The notes beneath the pieces were generated by a model. The model searched no databases. It was not told the origin of the DNA and worked only from the letters and a program-made list of their open reading frames with translations. A DNA stretch of 64,000 bases from JAVKEN01 sp040221415 (GTDB taxonomy: Bacteria; Pseudomonadota; Alphaproteobacteria; Rickettsiales; JABSSG01), in NCBI GenBank assembly GCA_040221415.1, contig JAVKEN010000025.1, positions 1 to 64,000 on the forward strand, in the 5' to 3' direction. Shown one piece after another: positions 25,200 through 34,038 of the stretch. The position numbers were made by a program, and so were the translations under genes. Within the stretch, counting starts at the first letter, position 1; every line of letters begins with the position of its first letter.

Positions 25200-25446
25200 A
25201 ACCCAAAAAGGGTTCGACAAAATGCGAAGCATTTTGGAACGCGCAAGCGGCCCCGAGGCTTTAGCCGAGTGGGTGAGAATTTGACTAAAGTTAAATTTGA
25301 ATCAATCCCGCTCCCTCCGCCATTTAATATTTTAGGGCATAGCATAACGATGCGTCCTAAAATGTTAAACTGATGATAAGATGGTTAGGATGAGAACGGA
25401 GTTCGACTGCGAGGCCAACAGGCCGAGAAGAGGCGAAGCGAATCCC
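25200..25446. repeat. Chain of small hairpins in two related blocks
   Basis: This fills the gene-free stretch 25137-25489. Block 1 (about 25198-25266) has successive stems AACCC/GGGTT (25200-25214), AAAATGC/GCATTTT around GAA (25219-25235), CGC/GCG around GCAA (25240-25249) and GGC/GCC around TTTA (25257-25266). Block 2 (about 25391-25446) has GAAC/GTTC around GGA, GGCC/GGCC around AACA, and GC/GC around GAA. Both blocks share GAGAAC...GTTCGAC with different stems between. Small loops with variable but self-complementary stems suggest a family of structured intergenic repeats. I see no credible coding frame in it. Confidence 0.55.
25255..25325 (+). pseudogene. Degenerate tRNA-Ser copy with exact 3'-end duplication
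   Basis: The 22 bp at 25304-25325 repeat exactly 25118-25139 (end of the tRNA-Ser T arm, acceptor, CCA and three more bases). Upstream, GCCGAGTGG at 25264-25272 matches the tRNA D arm. The anticodon part is missing or scrambled, so this is a partial tRNA-Ser copy. Such duplicated tRNA ends often mark att sites of integrated elements, but no integrase is present here. Confidence 0.55.
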
Positions 25447-25489
25447 TCTAATCTGTGTTACTAATTTTGCTCAACTAATTAAAAGAAAA

Positions 25490-26122
25490 ATGACTAAAAA
25501 ACATCCTGTTACAAAATTAGAAGAGTTGTTTGAGAAAATAAAACTAGATAGTAATAAACTGATCTCTAACTTAAACAATATTAACGATGTTGAATCTGTT
25601 AAAAAACATATAACACAACTTCACCAGCAAAGCCAAAATCTAAGTGTTGCTCTCCATACAATCTTTAGCGAACTTTCAAGAGAAGACAAGGCTGTTTTTT
25701 TAGAAAAACTGGAAATTTTATTTTATAATTACGATAAAAATATTTCATCCATTATGAAAAAGATTTATGAAGAATATAAGTCTTTTGATGAAGAAATTTT
25801 GGGCAAGGAGGTTAGTAGGAAGGTATGGTCTATGATCACTCAATCAATCTCTGACTGGAAGTTCAAAGAAAGTCTGCTGCATGAATTAGAGAAAGAAGAA
25901 ACAAAATCTAGATATTACCCTGCTCTATACGACAATATCATGCTCAAAAAATACGGTAAGCAAAAATTTGGTACTCAGTTAAGAATAAACGAAGATGGAA
26001 GTATCAAACCTTTTCCACTAGAAAACCCAAAGAAAGTTGATGAATATCGAAAAGAATATGGTTTAGAGAAGTTGGAAAATTATTTAAATGAAGCCAGCAG
26101 ACCTATAGAAAAAAAACAATGA
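25490..26122 (+). CDS. Unknown protein with DUF6624-like C-terminus
   Basis: 210 residues, soluble, with a helical N-terminal two thirds (charged, coiled-coil-like around 10-120). The C-terminal part (about 150-200) carries YGKQKFGTQLRI, a short loop, and PFPLENPKKVDEYRKEYGL, a pattern I associate with the DUF6624 family (GTQ, then IENPEKVDERR and GL). Function unknown. It overlaps pncA by 4 bp (ATGA), so it is co-translated with it. The region 5' of it is the hairpin-repeat block, and no promoter stands out. Confidence 0.6.
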   Translation: MTKKHPVTKLEELFEKIKLDSNKLISNLNNINDVESVKKHITQLHQQSQNLSVALHTIFSELSREDKAVFLEKLEILFYNYDKNISSIMKKIYEEYKSFDEEILGKEVSRKVWSMITQSISDWKFKESLLHELEKEETKSRYYPALYDNIMLKKYGKQKFGTQLRINEDGSIKPFPLENPKKVDEYRKEYGLEKLENYLNEASRPIEKKQ

Positions 26123-26748
26123 AAAAAGCCTTACTAATTATTGATATACAGAATGATTTTATTAGCGGTAGTTTAGCGATTCCAGACGGCGAACAAATCG
26201 TTCCGATAATAAACTCATTAATGACCGCAGAATACTACGACTATATTATCGCATCACAAGATTGGCACCCGGCAAATCACAAAAGTTTCGCTTCAAATAA
26301 TAATGGTACTGAAGTTTTTGCTATGGGCGAATTAAATGGTTTGCCACAAATTATGTGGCCTGATCATTGCGTTCAACACACATGGGGCGCAGAATTTCAT
26401 CATGATCTATTAACTGAAAAATTTGACTATATTCAACAAAAAGGAACAAATCCCGAAATAGATAGTTACTCAGCCTTTCGTGATAATAATCAACAAGAAA
26501 TTACTGGCCTAGACATCTGGATTAAAGAACATGAAATTTCAATATTGGATATATGTGGCCTGGCAACAGATTTTTGCGTAAAGTTCTCAGCAATTGATGC
26601 CGCATCACTTCTTGAATCTACAGAAGTTCGATTCATTCAAGATGCCAGCAAAGCTTTGACTACAGAAGGTGAGTTACAAGCAACAGAAGAAATGCAAGAA
26701 GCAGGAGTTATAATTGCGAACTCAGAGCAAATATTAGACCCAATCTAA
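26119..26748 (+). CDS. pncA: Nicotinamidase (pyrazinamidase family)
   Basis: 209 residues. The isochorismatase-like fold is clear: LLIIDIQNDFISG (catalytic Asp9), the metal-binding DWHPANHKSF, the catalytic Lys in QQKGTNPEIDSYSAF, and the nucleophile Cys in DICGLATDFCVKFSA. It converts nicotinamide to nicotinate for NAD salvage. It is coupled to the DUF6624-like gene and ends in a terminator-like hairpin shared with the convergent cupin gene end. Confidence 0.96.
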   Translation: MKKALLIIDIQNDFISGSLAIPDGEQIVPIINSLMTAEYYDYIIASQDWHPANHKSFASNNNGTEVFAMGELNGLPQIMWPDHCVQHTWGAEFHHDLLTEKFDYIQQKGTNPEIDSYSAFRDNNQQEITGLDIWIKEHEISILDICGLATDFCVKFSAIDAASLLESTEVRFIQDASKALTTEGELQATEEMQEAGVIIANSEQILDPI

Positions 26749-26760
26749 TTTTTCTTTTTT
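26733..26760 (+). terminator. Candidate rho-independent terminator of pncA
   Basis: 6-bp AT-rich stem ATTAGA/TCTAAT (26733-26738 and 26744-26749) with loop CCCAA, followed by a T-rich tract (TTTTTCTTTTTT). It overlaps the last codons of pncA and the convergent cupin gene. Confidence 0.5.
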
Positions 26761-27102
26761 GTAATTTGAGTCTTCAGCATCTCCGACATTCAATGTCGTC
26801 TTTGGCTCCAGAAGAAGAACATGCGCTTCTTTTTCTGCCACCGGCTTATGCTCAACCCCTTTAGGCACAATAAAAAACTCCCCTTCATCCAAGCTAATAT
26901 CGCGATCTCTAAGCTTTATGGTGAGCGCACCTTTAACGACAAGAAAAAACTCATCTTCATTATCATGTTTGTGCCAAACAAATTCACCCTTAAATTTTGC
27001 AAGTTTCACATAAGAATCATTAAGCTCACCAGCAATTTTAGGAGACCAAAACTCACTAAAAAGTTTGAATTTTTCAGCTAGCCTAACTTTTTTTATACTC
27101 AA
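26734..27102 (-). CDS. Small cupin-domain protein
   Basis: 122 residues. The single cupin barrel is recognised by FVWHKHDNEDEFFLVVKG (motif 1, with metal-binding His, His and Glu) and GEFFIVPKGVEHKPVAE (motif 2, with the second His). Such stand-alone cupins bind a metal and vary in role (sugar or mannose-6-phosphate isomerase-like, or binding). Substrate cannot be inferred. It overlaps the upstream low-complexity gene by 4 bp and is therefore co-transcribed with it. Confidence 0.88.
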   Translation of the reverse strand: MSIKKVRLAEKFKLFSEFWSPKIAGELNDSYVKLAKFKGEFVWHKHDNEDEFFLVVKGALTIKLRDRDISLDEGEFFIVPKGVEHKPVAEKEAHVLLLEPKTTLNVGDAEDSNYKKEKLDWV

Positions 27103-27962
27103 GCCGATCCACCATCTCCAAATAATGTTAGAACTCCGGCTACAAACCCTCCTTGCTGAGGAACAAAGTCTGTATCACCTTCGAGGACTCGCAAGTCAAT
27201 TGAAGGCGAAGGGCTTGGTGTTGGAGAAACAGCCGCCGTAACAACAGTAACAGCATCCGATTCACCCTCTTCATCTTCTTCACCGTCTTCTCTAGAAAAA
27301 GGCATAGGAGTTGGCAATGGAGTTGAGCTAGGAGTAGGCGCTGCAACAGCAACTCCTTCATGATCTGCAAAAGCATCATCAAGCATTCTACCAATCCATA
27401 TCGAAATCTTTTCCTGATTTTCTACGCCTGCAGTTTGCCGTACAACAATGGCTCTTATCGCAGCGGGCTCAAGGGCAACATTATCATCCAGAAAAGCATT
27501 CCATAACTCTGCAATACATCCATTAGCAGCTTCGTCAGGACGGCCTGCTTCAAGCTGCTGATTCATAAGATTAAAAATTCCGCTCAGTCTATTATCTGCT
27601 AATCCACCGCCTCCTCCTGCAGCTGCCCCAGATCCTTCACTACCCTCTTCTGATTTACCGTCTCCCTCTTCGTTTTTCCCTTCTGCACAACCAGGATCAC
27701 CGCCACCGCCGTGTGCTGCTCCTTCAGATGGGAAAATTAGCTCCTTATTCTCAGGAGTTAATTCCTCTAAAACCTCTGTCAGTGCTCTATGTGCAATAGG
27801 GGAATCCTCAAACATAAGTAAAAAGCCTTGAATCGCCGCGATAGTCCCTGGATCCAAAGGGCTTCCAGACTTAGATTCAGAAACAACTCCTGCTAAAGTT
27901 GATACTACTTTTCTTTGCTGATCACTAAGATCCTCTAATCTTACTGGCATAGCCAACCTCAT
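27099..27962 (-). CDS. Unknown low-complexity acidic protein (Gly/Glu- and Pro/Thr/Ser-rich)
   Basis: 287 residues, not recognised. An N-terminal helical part (about 1-78) is followed by a Gly/Glu/Ser-rich linker (about 80-125), a second helical part (about 127-210), and a tail with Pro-rich runs (PTPSSTPLPTPMPF, SPTPSPSPS) around an acidic stretch. Codon use here is visibly more GC-rich than in the flanking genes. There is no signal peptide or membrane segment. MRLAM at the start leaves two possible ATGs (27962 or 27950). Together with the next gene upstream it lies divergent from a type I secretion system; an exported role is conjecture. Confidence 0.7.
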   Translation of the reverse strand: MRLAMPVRLEDLSDQQRKVVSTLAGVVSESKSGSPLDPGTIAAIQGFLLMFEDSPIAHRALTEVLEELTPENKELIFPSEGAAHGGGGDPGCAEGKNEEGDGKSEEGSEGSGAAAGGGGGLADNRLSGIFNLMNQQLEAGRPDEAANGCIAELWNAFLDDNVALEPAAIRAIVVRQTAGVENQEKISIWIGRMLDDAFADHEGVAVAAPTPSSTPLPTPMPFSREDGEEDEEGESDAVTVVTAAVSPTPSPSPSIDLRVLEGDTDFVPQQGGFVAGVLTLFGDGGSA

Positions 27963-28016
27963 TATTAACCTGAATTAATAAGTAGCACATATTAATGGCG
28001 TTTTCAACCAAAAATT

Positions 28017-28994
28017 TTACAGCCCCATTCCCCTTGATTCTTTTTTCTTTGCATTAGGCAACCCTCCATTTTCACCCTTAAAAGATTCTGCTCTCCTTAA
28101 GGTTGAGATAACTGATTCCAACTCCTTGTTTTCACTTCTTGCTATATCTTTGAATCCTTTGTCATGATAAACATCCTCAAACAACGCTGAAAGTTTATTC
28201 ATCTGTGGCGTCTTCTTGATGTGCTTGTGCTTTTGAACACTTATCATAAAACTAGCAATCTTCAATGCCCTCTTCTCCTTTTCAGCGACACCAGATTCTT
28301 TCTCTTTCTCATGCTTATGCTTAATCTGCTTATTAACATAATCAAGCTTTACTTCAGACCTTGCCACCACTTCGGGTTTAGCATCTGGATCATCTCTTTG
28401 CTGTTCAAGAATTTTCTTCTCTTTTGCAAGCTTCTTGTCATACTCACGCCGCTCTTTGATCGACTCCATCACCTGGATACTAGCATCGATAGACTCTTCA
28501 GAAGTTAATTCACGTTGGGCTTCTTCACTAAGATCTCGATAATCTCTAGCATTCTCAATTTCTTTTTGGGTTCTGTCGGATAATGTATCAAAAAATTCAT
28601 CAAAAGCTTTTGCTGATCTGTCAATTAAATCATCAATTTCTTCTATCCTCTCTTCATGAAATTGATATAATTTAACTAACTCACGATCATTCAGCATCTC
28701 CTCACTTCTTTCCCTTTCAAGAGATGCAGCCTGTTCATTTTGAATTGATAAATCTTTAACCGAATTAAGTAGTGCCTCTAAGCCTTGAATCCCATCAAGG
28801 CCAGCAAGATCTCCTTCTAGTTCTTGGAGCATTCTACGAATTTCAGCAGGACTTTTTGATCCAATCAATTTTTTTATTTCTGCTACTTTATTTTGTACCC
28901 GCCTAACAGCAGAGCTTCTTCCTTTGCTGTCTTTATCACTAAACAAAGCATCTGCAATTTTACCGCCTCTTTTTAAATAACCGTTTTCACTCAT
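28017..28994 (-). CDS. Unknown charged coiled-coil protein
   Basis: 325 residues, not recognised. Nearly all helical and strongly charged, with heptad-like stretches over about 30-240. It has long Lys/Glu-rich segments in the middle (KKLAKEKKILEQQRDD; KHKHEKEKESGVAEKEKRA). It has no signal peptide or membrane segment and ends in a Gly-rich tail (RGMGL). 54 bp upstream of the low-complexity gene on the same strand and divergent from the type I secretion genes. Could be a structural or effector protein. Confidence 0.7.
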   Translation of the reverse strand: MSENGYLKRGGKIADALFSDKDSKGRSSAVRRVQNKVAEIKKLIGSKSPAEIRRMLQELEGDLAGLDGIQGLEALLNSVKDLSIQNEQAASLERERSEEMLNDRELVKLYQFHEERIEEIDDLIDRSAKAFDEFFDTLSDRTQKEIENARDYRDLSEEAQRELTSEESIDASIQVMESIKERREYDKKLAKEKKILEQQRDDPDAKPEVVARSEVKLDYVNKQIKHKHEKEKESGVAEKEKRALKIASFMISVQKHKHIKKTPQMNKLSALFEDVYHDKGFKDIARSENKELESVISTLRRAESFKGENGGLPNAKKKESRGMGL

Positions 28995-29152
28995 TAGAAC
29001 TTAATTTTACTTCATAACTTGAATTTATACATCTCAATGATTAAATAATGGTTAACGAGGTCTGAAATTTGGTTTTTTCTTTCAAATGGAGGCTAAATAA
29101 TGTATATAAAATTAACTATTAATTAAGAATATTATACTATTATCGATAGGAT

Positions 29153-30886
29153 ATGAGTGAAAAAAAACCAATTAACCCACTAGTACAGGCACTTACTGAT
29201 TGTAAGAAAGCATTCATTGTCACTTTCTTCTTCTCGTTTTGTGTTAACCTATTAAATTTAATAACACCTTTATATTCATTACAGGTACTGGATCGAGTTA
29301 TTTCAAGCGGAAGTAAAGATACACTTCTTATGTTGACGATCATTATTGTCTTCATTTATATTTCATTTACCCTGCTACAGGTAGCACGTTCATTCACATT
29401 AATTAAGATAGGTGAATGGCTTGATCAGCGTATTTCTCCGAAATTATTCTCACATGCGGTCGAATCTGCCTCGCAAAGACCATCGATGGGAGCGGCACAA
29501 AGCATTAGAGAATTCAATACCATTAAACAATTTTTAACAAGTTCTGGCATTAACAGTATTTTTGATGCTCCTTGGTCTATCATATATATAATAGTTGTCT
29601 TTCTTATTCATCCAATGCTTGGGTGGCTTACGATTGTTGGCGCTATAATCATAATCTTTTTGGCTTTCCTGAATGCTTATGCAGTGAACTCTACGCTTTC
29701 AGGATCTACCGAGCACCAGCTTAAAGGAGCTTATCTTGCGGATATCGCTACAAGAAATGCCGAGACCGTTCAAGCGATGGGAATGATGAATGCAGTTAGA
29801 AAAAAGTGGGCTAAAGAGAATGCTGGCGCTTTAAAAATGCAGTCTACCGCCAGCTACAGAAATGGCGTTTTGTCTAACACTACTAGGTTTTTTAGATCTA
29901 TATTACAAATGGGGGTTACTGGTATTGGCGCATACATAGTTATCACTACTAATCCTCAAGAAATGACCGTGGGTAACATGATTGCCAGCTCAATTATCGT
30001 GGGTAGAGCATTGGCGCCTTTCGACCAAATGATTGAAGTATGGAAACAAGTGACTTCTGCAAGTAAGTCATACAAAAAAATTAAATCTTCTTTTGATAAA
30101 GAGGCTGAGAGACCAAAGGGCATGTCTTTTCCCCATCCCGAAGGAAGATTAACTGTTGAGAATGTGTTTTTTGCCCCTCACAACAGCAAGAAAGCCAGCG
30201 ACGGCAATCCTCAATACACTCTTAAAGGTCTGAATTTCACTCTTGAGCCTGGTAAATCTTTAGCGATAATTGGTCCAAGTGGCGCTGGTAAATCAACTCT
30301 TGCAAGAATTTTAGTTGGTGTGTGGAAGCCAAACTCTGGCAGCGTAAGAATTGATAACGCCGATGTATTTAGTTGGGATCGCGAAGATTTTGGAAAACAT
30401 ATAGGCTACTTGCCTCAAGGAATTGAATTATTCAATGGGTCTATCAAAGATAACATTGCCAGAATGCATGAAGACCCTGATGATGTAAAAGTTGTAGAAG
30501 CTGCAAAATTAGCAGGCGCACATGAAATGATTTCACATTTTGACGAAGGATACGAGAAAGATATTGGTTTAGCTGGCAATTCTCTTTCAGGAGGACAAAA
30601 ACAGCGTGTTGGTCTTGCAAGGGCATTTTATGGAAATCCTAAATTAGTTGTACTTGATGAACCTAATGCTAATCTTGATGACAAGGGTGAAGCTGCGTTA
30701 GTACAAGCAATCAAATCATCTAAGGACAGTGGGACATCTACGATTGTGATTTCGCATAGACCAGCAATATTACAATTTGTTGATATGATCATGATTATAC
30801 AAGAAGGTTCTATTGTTGCGTATGGACCAAAAGAAGACATAATGGCGCGATTTAAGAAAGATCAAACGCCTGTAAAAAAAGATTGA
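29153..30886 (+). CDS. Type I secretion ABC transporter (PrtD/AprD family)
   Basis: 577 residues. The membrane domain has six segments (about 20-310). The ATPase follows with Walker A IIGPSGAGKSTLARI, the signature LSGGQKQRVGLARA and Walker B LVVLDEPNANLD. The length and the absence of an N-terminal peptidase-like domain fit the PrtD subgroup. It energises export of an unfolded substrate with the HlyD adaptor encoded 13 bp downstream and a TolC-type channel not in this window. Rickettsia has an equivalent AprDE pair. The substrate is not evident: no RTX repeats are visible nearby. Confidence 0.93.
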   Translation: MSEKKPINPLVQALTDCKKAFIVTFFFSFCVNLLNLITPLYSLQVLDRVISSGSKDTLLMLTIIIVFIYISFTLLQVARSFTLIKIGEWLDQRISPKLFSHAVESASQRPSMGAAQSIREFNTIKQFLTSSGINSIFDAPWSIIYIIVVFLIHPMLGWLTIVGAIIIIFLAFLNAYAVNSTLSGSTEHQLKGAYLADIATRNAETVQAMGMMNAVRKKWAKENAGALKMQSTASYRNGVLSNTTRFFRSILQMGVTGIGAYIVITTNPQEMTVGNMIASSIIVGRALAPFDQMIEVWKQVTSASKSYKKIKSSFDKEAERPKGMSFPHPEGRLTVENVFFAPHNSKKASDGNPQYTLKGLNFTLEPGKSLAIIGPSGAGKSTLARILVGVWKPNSGSVRIDNADVFSWDREDFGKHIGYLPQGIELFNGSIKDNIARMHEDPDDVKVVEAAKLAGAHEMISHFDEGYEKDIGLAGNSLSGGQKQRVGLARAFYGNPKLVVLDEPNANLDDKGEAALVQAIKSSKDSGTSTIVISHRPAILQFVDMIMIIQEGSIVAYGPKEDIMARFKKDQTPVKKD

Positions 30887-30899
30887 ATGAGTAGTTGTT

Positions 30900-32678
30900 A
30901 TGACAGAGAGTCGTAAAAGTAAAATATCTACAAAAAGAGAAAAAAGGGTTGATAGTTCTTCTAAAACTACCACGAAAGAGGCCCCAAAGACTTATGGGTA
31001 TTCTGTGAAATTAAGTTCGTCTGACGGTACTACAAAAAAAACTACCAAGCAGACAGATGCTCAGGCCCTAGGCTCAATTAATCCAACAAAAAGAAAGCCT
31101 ACACCTGAAGAAGTTGCAAAAATGCGCGCTGAGATGATCAAGAAAATGCAGAATGACCCTAAAGCTCGTGAACAAATGCAGAAAGCAATGAGAGAGCAAA
31201 TTAAAAAGCTGCCTTTTAGACAAAGGGTCACTAAGCTCAGCCTTATGTTCTCCATGCAAAAACTGCAAGCTGCTGTCATGGGTTCAATGAAAGCCATAGA
31301 CGAGTTTGTTAGTTTTGTAGTGAAAAAAGATGACTCTGAAAGAAATGAAGTTATTCAAAAAGCTAGGCCACCAATTTTATTTGGCATGTGGGTTGCTATT
31401 ATCACATTCTGTATTTTTGGTGTTTGGGCTGGAATAGCCCCTCTTGATAGCGCTTCTGGCGGCCTTGGAGTAGTGGTTGTAGATTCAAGCAGAAAACTTA
31501 TTCAGCACAAAGAAGGCGGCATCGTTGACAAAATTTTTGTTAAAGATGGAGACCATGTCAAAAAAGGACAACCTTTGATGAAACTCAGCGAGGCTTCCTT
31601 AAAACCTCAACTTGACGCTAATAAAAATAGAGAGATTAATTATAGAGCTTGGTTAGATAGGCTTGACGCAGAAAGAGATGGCAGAAGCCAGGTTATTTTC
31701 TCAGACGATCTAATAAACAAAATACAAGATCCAGAAATCAACCAAATCATTATGAATCAGCAATCTCAATTTGAGTCCAGACAAGAAACAATAGAAGGTA
31801 AGCTTTCTGGAATTGATCAAAAAATAGCTCAAATGAGACAAGAGACAATTGCTGCCAAGGCGCAAAAAGAGTCAACTCAAACTCAACTCAAACTTGTTCA
31901 AGAGCAAGTCAAAGTATTAAGGGATTTATATGAAAAAGGTCTTGCACAAAAACCAAGGCTGATTGAGCAACAATCAAGAGAAGCGCAATTAATTGCTGGG
32001 ATGAGTGAAATTGACTCTAAAATAATGAAGATTGAGCAAAGCATCACAGAAATGGAAATTGAAAAGAAAAATGTTCGCAGTCAATTCAAAAGTGAAATCT
32101 CAAGAGAAATTAGAGATGTGCAAGAAAAGTTAATTGAGACCCAAGAAACAATAAAAAGCATCAAAGATCAATTCAACCGTTTAGAAATTAAATCACCTAT
32201 TGAAGGAACTGTTAGTAAGGTGCAAATCCAAACAATAGGAGCAGTCATCCCACCAGGGATGCAAGTAATGACTATTATTCCTGAAAAAGATAATTTAGTA
32301 ATCGATGCATTTGTCAGACCACAGGATATCGACTCCGTTTATGTTGGTCTGAAGGCTAAAGTGAGAATCAGCGCGTTTAAGGCAAGAAGCACTGGACCTC
32401 TTGAGGGTATTGTAACGTATGTGTCTCCTGATCTCACCGAAGCATCAGAAGTCGATAAAGTTTACAATCTGATTCTGCAACAAATGCAAGGCCCTGCATA
32501 TAAAGTCCGCATTAAAGTAGATAAGGCACAACTCAAGAAAATTTCTAAATATAGAGATTATGAATTACACCCTGGTATGCAAGCAGACGTGATGATCGTA
32601 ACTGGTGAAAGAACGCTACTGCAATACCTGTTAGATCCAGTGACGTCTACATTCTGGCATGCATTTGTTGAGAAATAA
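30900..32678 (+). CDS. Type I secretion periplasmic adaptor (HlyD/AprE family) with long N-terminal extension
   Basis: 592 residues against about 430-480 for most relatives. The extra part is a cytoplasmic N-terminus of about 155 residues, rich in Lys/Arg/Thr and helical (EEVAKMRAEMIKKMQNDP). One membrane segment follows (about 158-180), then the barrel-lipoyl part (GGIVDKIFVKDGDHVKKGQ), a long coiled coil (about 260-430) and the C-terminal half (IKSPIEGTVSKVQIQTIG, GMQADVMIVTG). It links the ABC transporter with TolC. The N-terminal extension may recruit substrate or a partner. Confidence 0.93.
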   Translation: MTESRKSKISTKREKRVDSSSKTTTKEAPKTYGYSVKLSSSDGTTKKTTKQTDAQALGSINPTKRKPTPEEVAKMRAEMIKKMQNDPKAREQMQKAMREQIKKLPFRQRVTKLSLMFSMQKLQAAVMGSMKAIDEFVSFVVKKDDSERNEVIQKARPPILFGMWVAIITFCIFGVWAGIAPLDSASGGLGVVVVDSSRKLIQHKEGGIVDKIFVKDGDHVKKGQPLMKLSEASLKPQLDANKNREINYRAWLDRLDAERDGRSQVIFSDDLINKIQDPEINQIIMNQQSQFESRQETIEGKLSGIDQKIAQMRQETIAAKAQKESTQTQLKLVQEQVKVLRDLYEKGLAQKPRLIEQQSREAQLIAGMSEIDSKIMKIEQSITEMEIEKKNVRSQFKSEISREIRDVQEKLIETQETIKSIKDQFNRLEIKSPIEGTVSKVQIQTIGAVIPPGMQVMTIIPEKDNLVIDAFVRPQDIDSVYVGLKAKVRISAFKARSTGPLEGIVTYVSPDLTEASEVDKVYNLILQQMQGPAYKVRIKVDKAQLKKISKYRDYELHPGMQADVMIVTGERTLLQYLLDPVTSTFWHAFVEK

Positions 32679-32740
32679 CAGTAAATTTATTTGAAATATT
32701 TCTGATCTCTGCTAATTTGTCTTAAAATTACAAAAGATTT

Positions 32741-33433
32741 ATGAGCGATTTAATTATTATCACAGGTGGAAACTCTGGCATAGGAAAAGCTTTAGCCGAA
32801 TTATTTGCCTCAAAAGAAGAAGAGGTTTTAATTTTAGGCAGAGATGAAGAGCGATTAAAGGAAGTAAAGGCGAAGTACCCAAAAAATATTGATTATATTG
32901 CAGGAGATCTGACTAAAAAATCAACTAGAGATGAAGTAACAAAGTATGTTGCGGGCTATGCAATAAAATATTTGATACACGGCGCATCCTTAATTACACC
33001 AATTGATAAGTTAATAAATATCACGCAAGAACAGTGGAATATGTTACAAGACATCAATGTAACTGCCCCCGTCTTTCTTACGACTGAACTCTCGCATAAG
33101 CTTGATGAGGCACGAGTTTTGTTTTTTAACTCTAATTGGGGCGGAGAAGTAGCTGTAGAAAATCTTGCGGCTTATTGCACTTCGAAGGCTGCCCTTCAAA
33201 TGGCAGTAGAGTCATTAAGTATTGAATTTCCAAATATTCATATGGCTATGCTTAATCCAGGCGGAGTCGAAACTAATATGATTGACAATATCAGAAATTC
33301 TAAGCTTTTTGATATGGAAAAATGGACTATTAAGTCTCCAGAAGACGTCGCTGAATATTCGGCTTGGATACTAGAATCAACAAACAATGAAGACTTCTCT
33401 TCAGAAGAGTGGAACCTTTCTCTAGGGAAATAA
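32741..33433 (+). CDS. Short-chain dehydrogenase/reductase
   Basis: 230 residues. The Rossmann glycine motif is TGGNSGIGKALAELFA and the catalytic YxxxK is in AAYCTSKAALQMA. The Asn of NNAG is not in its usual form (LIHGASLI). Classical SDR of unknown substrate. 62 bp after the hlyD gene, with no clear shared operon. The two following genes run on the same strand to the convergent plsY. Confidence 0.85.
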   Translation: MSDLIIITGGNSGIGKALAELFASKEEEVLILGRDEERLKEVKAKYPKNIDYIAGDLTKKSTRDEVTKYVAGYAIKYLIHGASLITPIDKLINITQEQWNMLQDINVTAPVFLTTELSHKLDEARVLFFNSNWGGEVAVENLAAYCTSKAALQMAVESLSIEFPNIHMAMLNPGGVETNMIDNIRNSKLFDMEKWTIKSPEDVAEYSAWILESTNNEDFSSEEWNLSLGK

Positions 33434-33486
33434 CGAATCCTTGTTGAATAAAAAAATATATAATAAACTTAGGAAGCAACTATTAG

Positions 33487-34035
33487 GTGATTTTAATGTT
33501 TAGAATGTTGTTTTGGGTAACTGTTACTTTGTTTGGCGGTTTTTATTTGTTCAATAATTTTATATACGCTCAATCAAGCAGTTATCAGAATTATTCACCA
33601 AAGCTCACTCTATCAAAATATTTTAACGAAAAAGTTGAAGGAATTGGATTTGTCCAGGATATTACAGGCCATAACTACAGTTCAGTTTCAGTTGTAACTA
33701 AGGGTAAATGGAAAAGAAATGATGGCTATCTTTATAGACATGTGAACTTAAATCAGTTTGGCAACGTAAAACAAAAAATTCAAATTAACTTTGAAGATAC
33801 TAACAAGTTTCTATTTAAAGTTAACGGAAGTGTTAAATCTTATGAAGGGACACAATATGGCAATGTCGCGCACTTTGAATATGATTATACAATTTCATAT
33901 AAAAGTTTGCACTTTACGGCTCAAATAAATGAGTGGCTACATTATCTTGGAGAAGGAAAATTGGTGAGCAAAATACAGATTAGCAAATTTGGAATTCCGT
34001 TCGCCACATCTACAGTAGTTTTCAGCAAAAATTAA
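33487..34035 (+). CDS. DUF3833-family envelope protein
   Basis: 182 residues with an N-terminal hydrophobic segment (about 2-22) that may be a signal sequence or anchor. The rest resembles the DUF3833 lipocalin-like family: KYFNEKVEGIGFVQDITG at the start of the domain, a Trp-Lys strand, and the closing SKFGIPFATSTVVFSKN. Function unknown. DUF3833 genes often accompany SDR and lipid-related genes, which is the context here. Convergent with plsY, three bases apart. Confidence 0.7.
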   Translation: MILMFRMLFWVTVTLFGGFYLFNNFIYAQSSSYQNYSPKLTLSKYFNEKVEGIGFVQDITGHNYSSVSVVTKGKWKRNDGYLYRHVNLNQFGNVKQKIQINFEDTNKFLFKVNGSVKSYEGTQYGNVAHFEYDYTISYKSLHFTAQINEWLHYLGEGKLVSKIQISKFGIPFATSTVVFSKN

Positions 34036-34038
34036 AAC

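Noticed and set aside
25028..25345. 105-aa minus-strand open frame
   Set aside because: It runs through tRNA-Ser, the hairpin block and the duplicated tRNA end. Its residues are a translation of structured RNA sequence (repeated GGGSGI segments), so it is not a gene.
27099..27962. RTX-type toxin next to the type I secretion genes
   Set aside because: The Gly-rich segment has no GGxGxD nonapeptide repeats, so it does not qualify.
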